NCBI GenBank assembly: GCA_902796425.1
Contig: CADBPC010000120.1
Location: forward strand, 1 to 64,000
Reading direction: 5' to 3'
DNA: 64,000 nucleotides
Source of the DNA: an uncultured Lachnospiraceae bacterium
GTDB lineage: Bacteria > Bacillota > Clostridia > Lachnospirales > Lachnospiraceae
Positions 15,566-23,665 of the stretch are shown here, piece after piece. Positions within the stretch are counted from its first letter, which is position 1. Each line of letters begins with the position of its first letter. The notes under the pieces were generated by a model, which was given only the letters and a program-made list of their open reading frames with translations, was not told the origin of the DNA and ran no database searches. The translations under genes were made by a program, and so were the position numbers.

Positions 15566-18487
15566 ATGACAATAAACACACAGAAAAGAAAAACAATCCT
15601 GCTGTATACAGCACTCTACATCGCGCTCGCTGCCGGGATCTTCGGCTGGTTTGCCCTCTGCGGGAAAACGCTCATCAACAAATCCGATGCCTTCGAGCAG
15701 CATATCAACGCGCTGATGGTTTATGGAAAATGGCTGCGCGGCTATCTTTACCACGTATTAAAGGATCACAGCCTTCTTCCGCAGAACTATTCCTTCGGCA
15801 TCGGCTACGGCGGCGATTTTCAGGCCGCCATGCAGTACTATGTCGTGGGCGACCCCCTGAACCTCCCGGCCGCCGTCCTTCCCACAAAGTATATCTATTA
15901 CTACTACCAGTTCCTGGTTGTACTGCGGCCTTATCTGGCGGGCCTCAGCTTCCTTGCGCTTTGCATGCACCGCGCAGGCCGCCTTGCCATTTCAAAGTCT
16001 GCGGCGATAACGGGCGCGCTCACCTATTCCTTCTGCGGAACTGTGCTCTTTATCGGCATGTGGAATCCGTTCTTCGTGAACCCGATGATCATCCTTCCCC
16101 TGATGGTCCTTGGCGCGGATCTGATCCTCGAGGGCGAAAAGCGCGGCCTCCTGATCTTTATCCTGTCCGTCTTCTACGCGTCGGTCTGCAATTTCTATTT
16201 CTTTTACATGCTGGTTCTTCTGATCATCGGATACGTGCTGATCCGCCTTGTGTTCTTCAGGAATCCGAAGGCCGCTTTGTCCGTGCCGCGGATCCTTGTC
16301 CGCTTTATTATTTGCGGAATCATCGGCACCATGATGGGCATGGTGATCCTCCTGCCCGTCGTCCTTCTGTTTCTCAACAATCCCAGAGGATCCGGCCACA
16401 GTTATACAGCATTCTACCCGCCCGCCTACTACCGCGAGCTGTTCCAGAACCTGATTTCCTATGTCTATCATCCCCAGTATGACACCGAGCTCGGGTTCAC
16501 CTTCCTTGCCGTCCCGGTCCTTATTCTCCTTCTTTTGAAGGCAGTGAGGACACTCGCTTCCCGCCTTCGGAAAAAAGCCGGGGAAACAGAGCCTGCAGAA
16601 AGCGGCTATATTCTTACAAGCGCCGCATCGCTCCTTGTGTGCCTTCTGATGCTCCTCATCCCGTTCTTTGGCTTTGCCATGAACGGTTTTGCGTATATGA
16701 TCAACCGCTGGGCTTTTGCCGTCGCCCTGATTGTCTCCTGGTCCATCGTCCTGCTCTGGGAAGACCTCACGAAGTCAGAGCTTAAACAGGCGCTGATCGC
16801 CTCCGCGGGATGTGCCCTGTATGCTCTTATCCTTGTTCTCTCCGGCCTGACGGGGAGAAGCCCTGTTCTTTTTAAGAGCGCAGGAAGAGAATATCCCGGC
16901 TTTACCGAGGCCGCGATTTTTAATGTCCGCGCCCAGGTCCTTCTGCTCGCCGTATTCGTCGTGATCATGCTGGTCCGGTCGGTGCTCTCAAGGAACGAGC
17001 CTGCACGCTTCCGGTTTGTTTCCCCCATCCTGGTATTCTTAAGCGTCGCGGCGATCCTGATCAAAGGATACTGCGCGAACGCCCCGGAAATGGGGAATCT
17101 TCCGAACGGCTATCTCGACGCGGAAGGGCCCGATGCCTGGATGCTCCTGAACACCGCTACGGAGATCAAGGCGATCGACGAAACCACCGCCGGCGCCTAC
17201 GGCACCCCGCCCTATTACCGCTACAGCGGAAGGAACCTCTCCTGGAATATGTCCCTGATGAACGGGACCTCCTCCACGCAGTTTTACTGGAGCCTTACGA
17301 ACGGGAATATCTCCCGGTTCCTGAATGAGATGGCCGTCAACGAGATGGCCAATTATTCCGTCTTCGGTCTCGATGACCGCGCGGGTCTTCTGGCTCTTGC
17401 AGGCGTAAAGTACTATTCCCTTCGCTTTGACGAGGAGCGGGAATGGCGGTTCGTCCCGGAAGGGTTTGTGCGCCTCGGTGAGTACTACAACTACGCGATC
17501 TATGAAAACGCCTTCCCCCTGGATCTTGGCTACACCTGCAAAAAAGTGATTCCGGAAGCCGATTACAGAGAAATGACGCCCATCATGCGCCAGCAGGCGC
17601 TCCTTGGCGGAGTCGTCCTGAACGGACAGGAAAACGCCGGCGCTTACGGTCTCCCCGCTGCGGACGTCACCTTCAGCGACGTCTCCATTCCCTGGAAGCT
17701 TGATCTTACGGAGGGCGCTTCGTTCGAGATTACACCGCCCGCTTCTTCCTCCGAAGCCGGGAGCGAAGCAGCGCCTGCCATCCAGCCTGCAGGCGGCGTC
17801 TTTACGGCGCAGGCCGGGGGTGAAACCGTAACGCTGAACTTCAAGGGCCTTCCGCAGTGCGAGACCTATCTCTATATCAAGGGCCTTCACTTTGACGGAA
17901 ACGCGGACTTTATCAATATTCCCGTCAGCTCCTATATGGACTCGGAAGATCCCTATATGCAGAAGGTCATTTCCTTCAAGGAATCCACCAGTCAGTTCTA
18001 CAGCGGCTGGCATGATTATCTTGTAAACTTCGGCTACGCGGACCAGGCTCAGTCTGCAGTTACAATTACGTTCCCCATGGCGGGAACCTATTCCTTCGAG
18101 GATCTGCAGATCATCTGCCTGCCCGCCTCCTCTTATCTTCAGGCTGTGGATGTGTTAAGGCAGCACACCCTGCAGAATATCGATATGCACAAAAATCCGG
18201 TCTCCTTCATGACAAATGAAGTGACCGGAACGATAACCTCCGACGGAGATTCTCTTCTTGTCCTGACGATTCCGTATGAGAACGGCTGGCGCGCCTTTGT
18301 AGACGGGGGCGAGGTTCCCGTGATGCAAGCCAACACCCTCTTCATGGCGGTTCCCGTAAGTGACGGTGAACACCAGGTAAGGCTCACCTACCAGACGCCG
18401 GGCCTTGCGGCAGGGCTTATACTCAGCATCGCAGGGTTTCTACTGCTCTTCCTCTACACGAGGTTGGTCAAGCACAAGCAGAAATGA
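15566..18487 (+). CDS. YfhO-family polytopic membrane protein (second paralogue)
   Basis: 973 aa from the ATG at 15566 (MTINTQKRKTILLYTALYIALA). This start matches the N-terminus of the neighbouring paralogue. The open frame extends upstream into the palindromic spacer but is not conserved there. It carries the family loop SDAFEQHINALMVYGKWLRG, multiple membrane helices to about residue 530, a large outside domain and a terminal helix before a basic tail. The two YfhO proteins share collinear motifs, such as YRYSGRNLSWN in this copy and YRYTGRNLTWN in the other. They are therefore true paralogues. Likely role: membrane glycosyltransferase or lipid-linked sugar handling in surface polymer decoration, inferred from the family. 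No clear ribosome binding site is present. Confidence 0.85.
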   Translation: MTINTQKRKTILLYTALYIALAAGIFGWFALCGKTLINKSDAFEQHINALMVYGKWLRGYLYHVLKDHSLLPQNYSFGIGYGGDFQAAMQYYVVGDPLNLPAAVLPTKYIYYYYQFLVVLRPYLAGLSFLALCMHRAGRLAISKSAAITGALTYSFCGTVLFIGMWNPFFVNPMIILPLMVLGADLILEGEKRGLLIFILSVFYASVCNFYFFYMLVLLIIGYVLIRLVFFRNPKAALSVPRILVRFIICGIIGTMMGMVILLPVVLLFLNNPRGSGHSYTAFYPPAYYRELFQNLISYVYHPQYDTELGFTFLAVPVLILLLLKAVRTLASRLRKKAGETEPAESGYILTSAASLLVCLLMLLIPFFGFAMNGFAYMINRWAFAVALIVSWSIVLLWEDLTKSELKQALIASAGCALYALILVLSGLTGRSPVLFKSAGREYPGFTEAAIFNVRAQVLLLAVFVVIMLVRSVLSRNEPARFRFVSPILVFLSVAAILIKGYCANAPEMGNLPNGYLDAEGPDAWMLLNTATEIKAIDETTAGAYGTPPYYRYSGRNLSWNMSLMNGTSSTQFYWSLTNGNISRFLNEMAVNEMANYSVFGLDDRAGLLALAGVKYYSLRFDEEREWRFVPEGFVRLGEYYNYAIYENAFPLDLGYTCKKVIPEADYREMTPIMRQQALLGGVVLNGQENAGAYGLPAADVTFSDVSIPWKLDLTEGASFEITPPASSSEAGSEAAPAIQPAGGVFTAQAGGETVTLNFKGLPQCETYLYIKGLHFDGNADFINIPVSSYMDSEDPYMQKVISFKESTSQFYSGWHDYLVNFGYADQAQSAVTITFPMAGTYSFEDLQIICLPASSYLQAVDVLRQHTLQNIDMHKNPVSFMTNEVTGTITSDGDSLLVLTIPYENGWRAFVDGGEVPVMQANTLFMAVPVSDGEHQVRLTYQTPGLAAGLILSIAGFLLLFLYTRLVKHKQK

Positions 18488-18496
18488 TCCGCTGTA

Positions 18497-19480
18497 TCAG
18501 GCTTCCTGCAGCTGTTTCAGATAATCCTCCAGATATGGAACAGCAAAACGTATTAATCCTCTGCCGGCTGGTTCGATGATACCTGATTGAATTAGACGCT
18601 GCCTATAGTTTTGAGCATATTGTTTCGAAACGTTCATATTGTCTGCCACAGCAGCAATCTCTATACCGATATTACTTTTTTCCACCGTTGCTGCTGTCAG
18701 CAAAAACTCCTGATCTTTCTGAGATAAGGCATCCAGCGTAGTTTTGCAGATATCATTCAGGAAATACGATTTTGCAGTTTCCAGGGCATCATTGAACGAT
18801 GCCTCACTTACATCTCCATTGTCACTTGCGTACAGGACTATGTAATGTCCGACCAATTGCATCATGTAGGGAGACCCCTGTGTTTTCTCGGCTGCTTCCT
18901 TCCGTCTTGCTGCTGACAGCTTGATTCCCAGTGAGTCAAACGCTCTTGCGAAATACGAGTCTATTTCTCCTGTTGGCAATGGCGAAAGGTATATTTTATT
19001 TGCCCTGTTCAAGAAAGTCAGTACTTTGTCATTCAGCAGGGAAGATAATGCCATTGGGAGCCCTGCAAGTATCAGCATTACATCCAACCCTTCTCCGACC
19101 ATTTCCTGATATGCAATGATAAGCTGTCGGAGTTCCTCGTTATTTGCCTGTACTTCATCAATAAGAATAAGAACAGATTTTCCTATCTTGTTGATTTCGG
19201 CAACCAGCTTGCTGACTTTATAGCCGAAGCTTTTAGTGGCTGACTCCGTCTCAAACCCGACGCCTCCTCCTATTCCAAACAGCTCAATATTAACAGAAGT
19301 AATTTTAGGCCTGGCCTCTTTTATGTATGACTTAGCAGCCTCCTGTATCTTTTCAACGATGCGGTCACACATTCCGGATGCCACAATAGTAGGAGAAGCG
19401 ACAATATAATTATATTGTCTTGCAATATCCGCAGCTTCAAGGAGCAGTACCGTTTTGCCTGCCCCCCCTGTCGTCTTCAA
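18497..19480 (-). pseudogene. 5'-truncated AAA+ ATPase (archaeal-type/Orc-like NTPase)
   Basis: The frame opens with TTG at 19480 and reads MKTTGGAGKTVLLLEAADIA. The Walker A lysine is thus at residue 9, whereas relatives carry 30-50 residues before it. An in-frame stop lies four codons upstream. Walker B is VLILIDEVQ (about 103-111), sensor-like LILAGLP follows, and a winged-helix-like C-terminal part ends the protein. No ribosome binding site is present. The DNA is clearly more AT-rich than neighbouring genes, and only about 85 nt separates the break from the pilus-operon terminator. I read it as the remnant of a transferred ATPase gene that lost its 5' end. A functional short form cannot be excluded. 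Confidence 0.65.
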
Positions 19481-19567
19481 ATAGGCTGTTTATTTTATGT
19501 AAAGTTATTTAATTCTGTTTACTTTTGTTTACTCCTTTTTATTTTATTTATTTTCTACCGTGATGTC

Positions 19568-19605
19568 AAAAAAAATACCGATACTGTGCCCGCACAAGTA
19601 TCGGT
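19568..19605 (-). terminator. Terminator of the pilus operon
   Basis: A 9-bp stem (ACCGATACT with AGTATCGGT) and an 11-nt GC-rich loop are followed on the minus strand by eight T. It lies 40 nt after the stop of the last gene of the sortase/pilin operon. The DNA beyond it (19481-19560) is strongly AT-rich and shows no gene. Confidence 0.9.
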
Positions 19606-19644
19606 AATAGTTCCTGAGTAATTTCCATTGATGAATGTATCCTG

Positions 19645-20469
19645 TCACGGCCAGGTGATCGAACGGAGCATCTGCGCCGTTTTATCCTGTCCGTAGCTGG
19701 CGGTTGTGATCTCCAGCACGTATCCGTCACGCATCATGTAGGTGATTCTCTCATTCAGCTGTGTATCGTAGATCTTTGCCTGTACGAATACGCAGGGGCG
19801 TCTTGCACCGAGCAGGTAGGCTGTCGTCTCACGGACGTTGATATTCGAGGCTCTGATACTGTTCAGGTAGCGGTTGATATTGCTGACCGCCTGGTCCATG
19901 GAATCCTTGACGAGCTGCTTGTCCTGGGCGCGGGCGATCTGCTCTTCCGATTTCAGGGCATAAGCAAAATGGAGCGCTACCTGGAACATCTTCATGCTGT
20001 CGGGATCGATCGCATAGGCGACAAGGAGGTCCTTTCCGTTGTCGATAACCCTCTTGATCTGCTGATCGGGATCCGCCTCGTTGATTGTATGCTTATTGAT
20101 CTGGTCGAGTGTGGACTGCGGATAGTAGAACATGTCGTCATCCATCTCATAATGAACGCCGAAATATTCATTGATATACGAATTTCCTTCGAAGCGCCCT
20201 GCCGTAAAGCGATCGCTTAGAGGAACCTGTTCTTTCTTTTCTGCCGCATTTTCCTGCGCGCCGGCGCCCTCCCCCGAGACGGAGAGCGTACCGATGTCCT
20301 CTTCCTCCGCGGCAGGAGTGTACTCCTCTTCCCTGTACGAGGCTTCGACCTCATACTCATCAGGACTCAGTTTCGTGCGCTGCACTCTTGGCACAAAAAC
20401 CAGGGCAGCCGCAGTAGCCGCTGCCACCAGTACAGCCAATATAAGCAGTATCCGTTCCTTCTTGATCAT
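19645..20469 (-). CDS. Membrane-anchored extracytoplasmic protein of unknown function in the pilus operon
   Basis: 274 aa. An N-terminal helix (RILLILAVLVAAATAAALVFV, about 6-26) is followed by a Glu-rich linker to about residue 85. A folded domain then begins near NSYINEYFGVHYEMDDDMFYYP. That region resembles the 'yxNxyfgv..' entry of small secreted alpha/beta domains, but I cannot name a family. The start codon abuts the stop of the sortase-like gene (TAAATG), so the two are translationally coupled. Position as the last gene before the terminator suggests a partner in pilus assembly or anchoring, inferred from context only. Confidence 0.75.
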   Translation of the reverse strand: MIKKERILLILAVLVAAATAAALVFVPRVQRTKLSPDEYEVEASYREEEYTPAAEEEDIGTLSVSGEGAGAQENAAEKKEQVPLSDRFTAGRFEGNSYINEYFGVHYEMDDDMFYYPQSTLDQINKHTINEADPDQQIKRVIDNGKDLLVAYAIDPDSMKMFQVALHFAYALKSEEQIARAQDKQLVKDSMDQAVSNINRYLNSIRASNINVRETTAYLLGARRPCVFVQAKIYDTQLNERITYMMRDGYVLEITTASYGQDKTAQMLRSITWP

Positions 20470-21030
20470 TTACCTGATTCTCTCACATCCGATGCTGAAG
20501 CGCTTGTTCCTGCCGACGAAATAATAAAGCTGCATCTGGCCGCTTCCGGCCTGTGTATTGGTGAGCTTTTCTACGGTTGTCGCCTCGAATTCATATTCAG
20601 CGCCGTTAATATCCGTAAAGAAAACCTGCATTCCCATCCGTGCATGTTCCAGCTTTCCGAACTGTTCCTCATAGGAAGGACCTTCGATGATCATCGTTCC
20701 CCGCTCCAGGATATGAGGCATAATCTCCGTGGATTCGTAGATTCCTCCTATCGGGAGTGTGAGGTCCAGCTCCGGTATCGAAAGGATGCCGACACAGTCA
20801 TGTTCATTCACATATAAGGACGGAAAGCGGTATTCCTCCGACGGATCCTCTAGGGGCGTTTCGGGCATCATCTCCTGCAGCGCCTCAAGAACGGCAAAGC
20901 ATTCCTGATTCGCCTGCTGCTGCACTTCGTCGTTACTACGTAATAAAACTGCGACGCGAAGCATTACTGCCGCGCCGCAGATAATTAATACAAGTCCAAG
21001 TATTCTTACTGCAAGACTGTTCTTATTCAT
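20470..21030 (-). CDS. Sortase-like protein lacking the catalytic His and Cys (pseudo-sortase)
   Basis: 186 aa. After one membrane helix (about 8-29), residues 78-185 follow the sortase beta-barrel pattern. VGILSIPELDLTLPIG is the first strand pair, FTDINGAEYEFEATTVEKL the middle strands, and RNKRFSIGCERI the end. In class D-like sortases the catalytic His lies in an AAHNYRSHFG-like loop and Cys in LFTCT. Here those places read IIEGPSYEEQFG and LYYFV. Only the final Arg (R177) seems retained. Activity as a transpeptidase is therefore unlikely; a scaffold or regulatory role is possible. The gene overlaps the pilin stop by 8 nt and abuts the next gene, so coupling is tight. Confidence 0.72.
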   Translation of the reverse strand: MNKNSLAVRILGLVLIICGAAVMLRVAVLLRSNDEVQQQANQECFAVLEALQEMMPETPLEDPSEEYRFPSLYVNEHDCVGILSIPELDLTLPIGGIYESTEIMPHILERGTMIIEGPSYEEQFGKLEHARMGMQVFFTDINGAEYEFEATTVEKLTNTQAGSGQMQLYYFVGRNKRFSIGCERIR

Positions 21031-22417
21031 TGAACGTACTACGTTTCCTTACCCAGAAGCCCCAGATGATCAATGCAATTCCTGCCCCCAGCATTCCGAT
21101 AAGAGGAAGTGCCGTCGCTTCATCGCCTGTCGTTACGTTACGGCTGGCTCCGAGGACCTGGCCTCTTGTAGCTCCGGCAACGCTCTGCGCAACCTCCTGA
21201 CGTCTTGATGCCCCGAGGACCTGTCCCTCTGTAGGAGGTGTCGGCGTGGGCGGATTGTTTCCCGGAGGTGGATTGTTTCCTGGAGGCGGATTGTCTCCCG
21301 GAGGCGGTGTTATATTATAGATATTCCTAATAGTCGCAATATTTTCTGCATTCGTAACAATGCCTCTATTATTAGGCCGATATTCGACGTAAATCTCAGC
21401 CCCATTCATATAAATGATATTATTATTTCTAACATTATAGGTTCCATTACTATTAGTAACAGATACTTCTTCTACCCTAAAAGTAGAACCATCATTCTCC
21501 CATTGCCAATTGAATGTAAAATTATTATTGTAGTTAAGAGTTACAGGCACTGAACTTTGCGCTTTTCCCTTTTCGCCTATTGTCGTCATTAATCGCTCAG
21601 TCCCATTGGCCGGTGTTCTATATATATTAACTCTTACTGCAGTATCATTTCTTTGGGCTGATGACATGTTCTCCCATATCCATTGCTTGGTCACTCTGTA
21701 ACTGCGAAGCGTTTTTTCAGAAGCATTGCACTCAAGCTTTATTGTAGCTTCGACATCATATACAAAACCATCTTTATCGATGCTGGGAACAATCAACAAT
21801 GCAGGTTGTGATCTAAGTTCAAATCGATAGAAAGCATCTGAACTATAAGAGGTATTAACAATTCCAGGAATAAAGTATAATCCTCTTCCAGTGATAACTG
21901 GCGGCTTGTTCTGGGCAATCGTGTCGGAAGCTTTCTCAGTTTTTGTAGTTATCTTATAATTTGCTGTTACTTTTCCGTTCAGCTGCCCGCCTTGCTTTAT
22001 AGCAGCATCAAGTTTTCCTATATTAGCCCAATACTTATCTGTATCTTTTAAAAACGATGAAGCATCTTCTTCTATGGACCTTACAAATGCCTGTAAGTCA
22101 GGATCTGTTGTATCTTCCTTCAACGCCTCAAAACCATTAATCAGAGTAATCTTTCCATACTCATCATAATCTGCAATTTTGTAGACATCAAAATCAAGAG
22201 TACTCACTGTTATATTCTTGGTGATAACAGTGTCCTTATCCACAGTTTTTGCATAGTTCACAGGAACCACCACATTATGTTTCAATGTGATAGATCCCGT
22301 TGTTCCTGCCTCCGAAGCTTTCGCTGGCATCGCGGTTCCGAAAGTCCCCGCGATAAGTGCCGCCGCCGCGACCGCTGTCAGAAGCCGGTTGATTGTTCTG
22401 GCAATTATTTTCTTCAT
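21023..22417 (-). CDS. Sortase-anchored pilin subunit (Cna-B type)
   Basis: 464 aa. It has a signal peptide (about 1-34), a central pilin region, and a Cna-B-like domain beginning near SYRVTKQWIWENMSS with VRVNIYR and FRVEEVSV strands. A Pro/Gly/Asn repeat linker follows, then two VLGASR units. The C-terminal signal is NVTTGDEATALPLIG, a hydrophobic helix and the basic tail VRKRSTFNE. The TTGD at 429-432 stands where LPxTG is expected, a relaxed form seen in some Clostridia. The gene lies 110 nt after a class C sortase that would polymerise it. Its middle (about 21310-22260) is far more AT-rich than both ends, suggesting mosaic exchange of the exposed part. Confidence 0.85.
   Translation of the reverse strand: MKKIIARTINRLLTAVAAAALIAGTFGTAMPAKASEAGTTGSITLKHNVVVPVNYAKTVDKDTVITKNITVSTLDFDVYKIADYDEYGKITLINGFEALKEDTTDPDLQAFVRSIEEDASSFLKDTDKYWANIGKLDAAIKQGGQLNGKVTANYKITTKTEKASDTIAQNKPPVITGRGLYFIPGIVNTSYSSDAFYRFELRSQPALLIVPSIDKDGFVYDVEATIKLECNASEKTLRSYRVTKQWIWENMSSAQRNDTAVRVNIYRTPANGTERLMTTIGEKGKAQSSVPVTLNYNNNFTFNWQWENDGSTFRVEEVSVTNSNGTYNVRNNNIIYMNGAEIYVEYRPNNRGIVTNAENIATIRNIYNITPPPGDNPPPGNNPPPGNNPPTPTPPTEGQVLGASRRQEVAQSVAGATRGQVLGASRNVTTGDEATALPLIGMLGAGIALIIWGFWVRKRSTFNE
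21247..21306 (-). repeat. Tandem Pro-Pro-Pro-Gly-Asn-Asn coding repeats in the pilin
   Basis: Three consecutive near-identical 18-nt units encode PPPGDN, PPPGNN and PPPGNN just before the VLGASR region. They form an extended wall-spanning linker. In-frame 18-nt units could expand or contract by slippage and change linker length between strains. Confidence 0.85.
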
Positions 22418-22527
22418 ATCTCACCACCCTGCGATTTCTGGGATCGCCTTATGCTGTAAGGCAGAGCACCCGCCCTGTAGCTGCATAGCTGTCATTTCCT
22501 TCGGTTAAGAACTGCTGCCCAAAACTG

Positions 22528-23403
22528 TCAGATAATATTCTTCTGCTGTGCGGCTTCCTTTTCCTTTTCAGCCGCGCGCTTCTTCTTTCTTCTCATGCTG
22601 ATGCCGGTACTGGTGAGCATCCAGATCAGCAGAACGAGAATGATCGGTATGGCAATAAACGGTGCTACAATTTCAGGTTCTATCTGGAGTGCGTCTGCAG
22701 TGACGCGCACCTGTTCTCTCTCATTCTGGACGCGGTGGCCTCTGACCAGCATGCGGTGTGTGTTGACGCCGTACGGTGTGCACGTGACCAGTGTCATGTA
22801 ATCCTTCGTTGGGTCAATATTCAGATCGTTCAGCTCTGACGGCAGTACGATCCTTATCTGATCCACCATATAGGTCAGTGTCCTGTCCAGAACCTGAATG
22901 GTGAAGAAATCTCCTTCTCTGAGCTGGTCCAGATCGGAGAACAGCTTCGCCGAAGGAAGACCTCTGTGGCCGGAAACCACCGAATGGGTTCCCGCGCCTC
23001 CGACCGGAAGGCTTGTCCCCTCGATGTGTCCGATGGCAATCTGCAGAACCGCCTCATCTGTGCCGTGATAGATGGGGAGCTCCACATTGATCTTCGGGAT
23101 CTGGATATAACCCATGATTCCGGTGCCGGTTACGTCAAGGACAGAATTATACCTTGCAAGATCTTCATCGGACAGCAGAAACCGGCTGTCCTTGTACAGA
23201 AGGTCGTCATTGAAGGCCTGGGCCTCTTCCCACATACGGTCAAATTCTTCCGTATTCATGTTCGAAACCGCGCCCGCATAGGATGCAATGGCACGGGACT
23301 GATGGAAAGAGTTGTAATAATCACTTACCGTAGGATACAGCAGCAATCCGAGTCCGACCAGAAAGACAAGAATCAGGATTAACGTTGATCCTCTTTTCTT
23401 CAA
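22528..23403 (-). CDS. Class C (pilus-polymerising) sortase
   Basis: 291 aa with an N-terminal helix (about 7-24) and a C-terminal helix (about 245-266) before a basic tail, the topology of class C sortases. The catalytic triad is visible: H146 in SGHRGLPSAKLF, C208 in TLVTCTPYG and R217 in THRMLVRG. The N-terminal lid region (about 68-90) has no clear DPF/DPW motif. The enzyme cleaves the pilin sorting signal and joins subunits through isopeptide bonds at the outer membrane face. It is the first gene of the operon srtC-pilin-pseudo-sortase-unknown, with a strong promoter about 165 nt upstream. Confidence 0.95.
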   Translation of the reverse strand: MKKRGSTLILILVFLVGLGLLLYPTVSDYYNSFHQSRAIASYAGAVSNMNTEEFDRMWEEAQAFNDDLLYKDSRFLLSDEDLARYNSVLDVTGTGIMGYIQIPKINVELPIYHGTDEAVLQIAIGHIEGTSLPVGGAGTHSVVSGHRGLPSAKLFSDLDQLREGDFFTIQVLDRTLTYMVDQIRIVLPSELNDLNIDPTKDYMTLVTCTPYGVNTHRMLVRGHRVQNEREQVRVTADALQIEPEIVAPFIAIPIILVLLIWMLTSTGISMRRKKKRAAEKEKEAAQQKNII

Positions 23404-23568
23404 TTTCTAATGTCTCCTCCCTGGCTGATTGTCCTGTTATAAAAATAAAGTACTCTTTATTATGAACTCTATCGGCCTTTAATTCAACCTTTTCCGGGCA
23501 GAAATCCTCACAAAAACCATCCTGACGGGTCCGGACGACCGCAAAGCCGCCCGTTTTATGACATAGAT

Positions 23569-23597
23569 ATCGTATCATGCAGGGCAAAATAGGTCAA
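23569..23597 (-). promoter_or_regulatory. SigA-type promoter of the pilus operon
   Basis: On the minus strand TTGACC (23597-23592) and TACGAT (23574-23569) are separated by exactly 17 nt. This places the transcription start near 23562 and gives a leader of about 160 nt before the sortase ATG. The leader holds a GC-rich hairpin-prone part (about 23515-23550) but no riboswitch I recognise. Confidence 0.75.
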
Positions 23598-23665
23598 TCA
23601 TAAAACCGTTCATATTTTTGCGATATTATGATTTTTTTGATTAAATATCCTCCGGATGATGCCGG

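Noticed and set aside
23404..23600. Cyclic di-GMP riboswitch before the pilus operon
   Set aside because: The conserved core sequences of known cyclic di-GMP aptamers could not be found in the leader.
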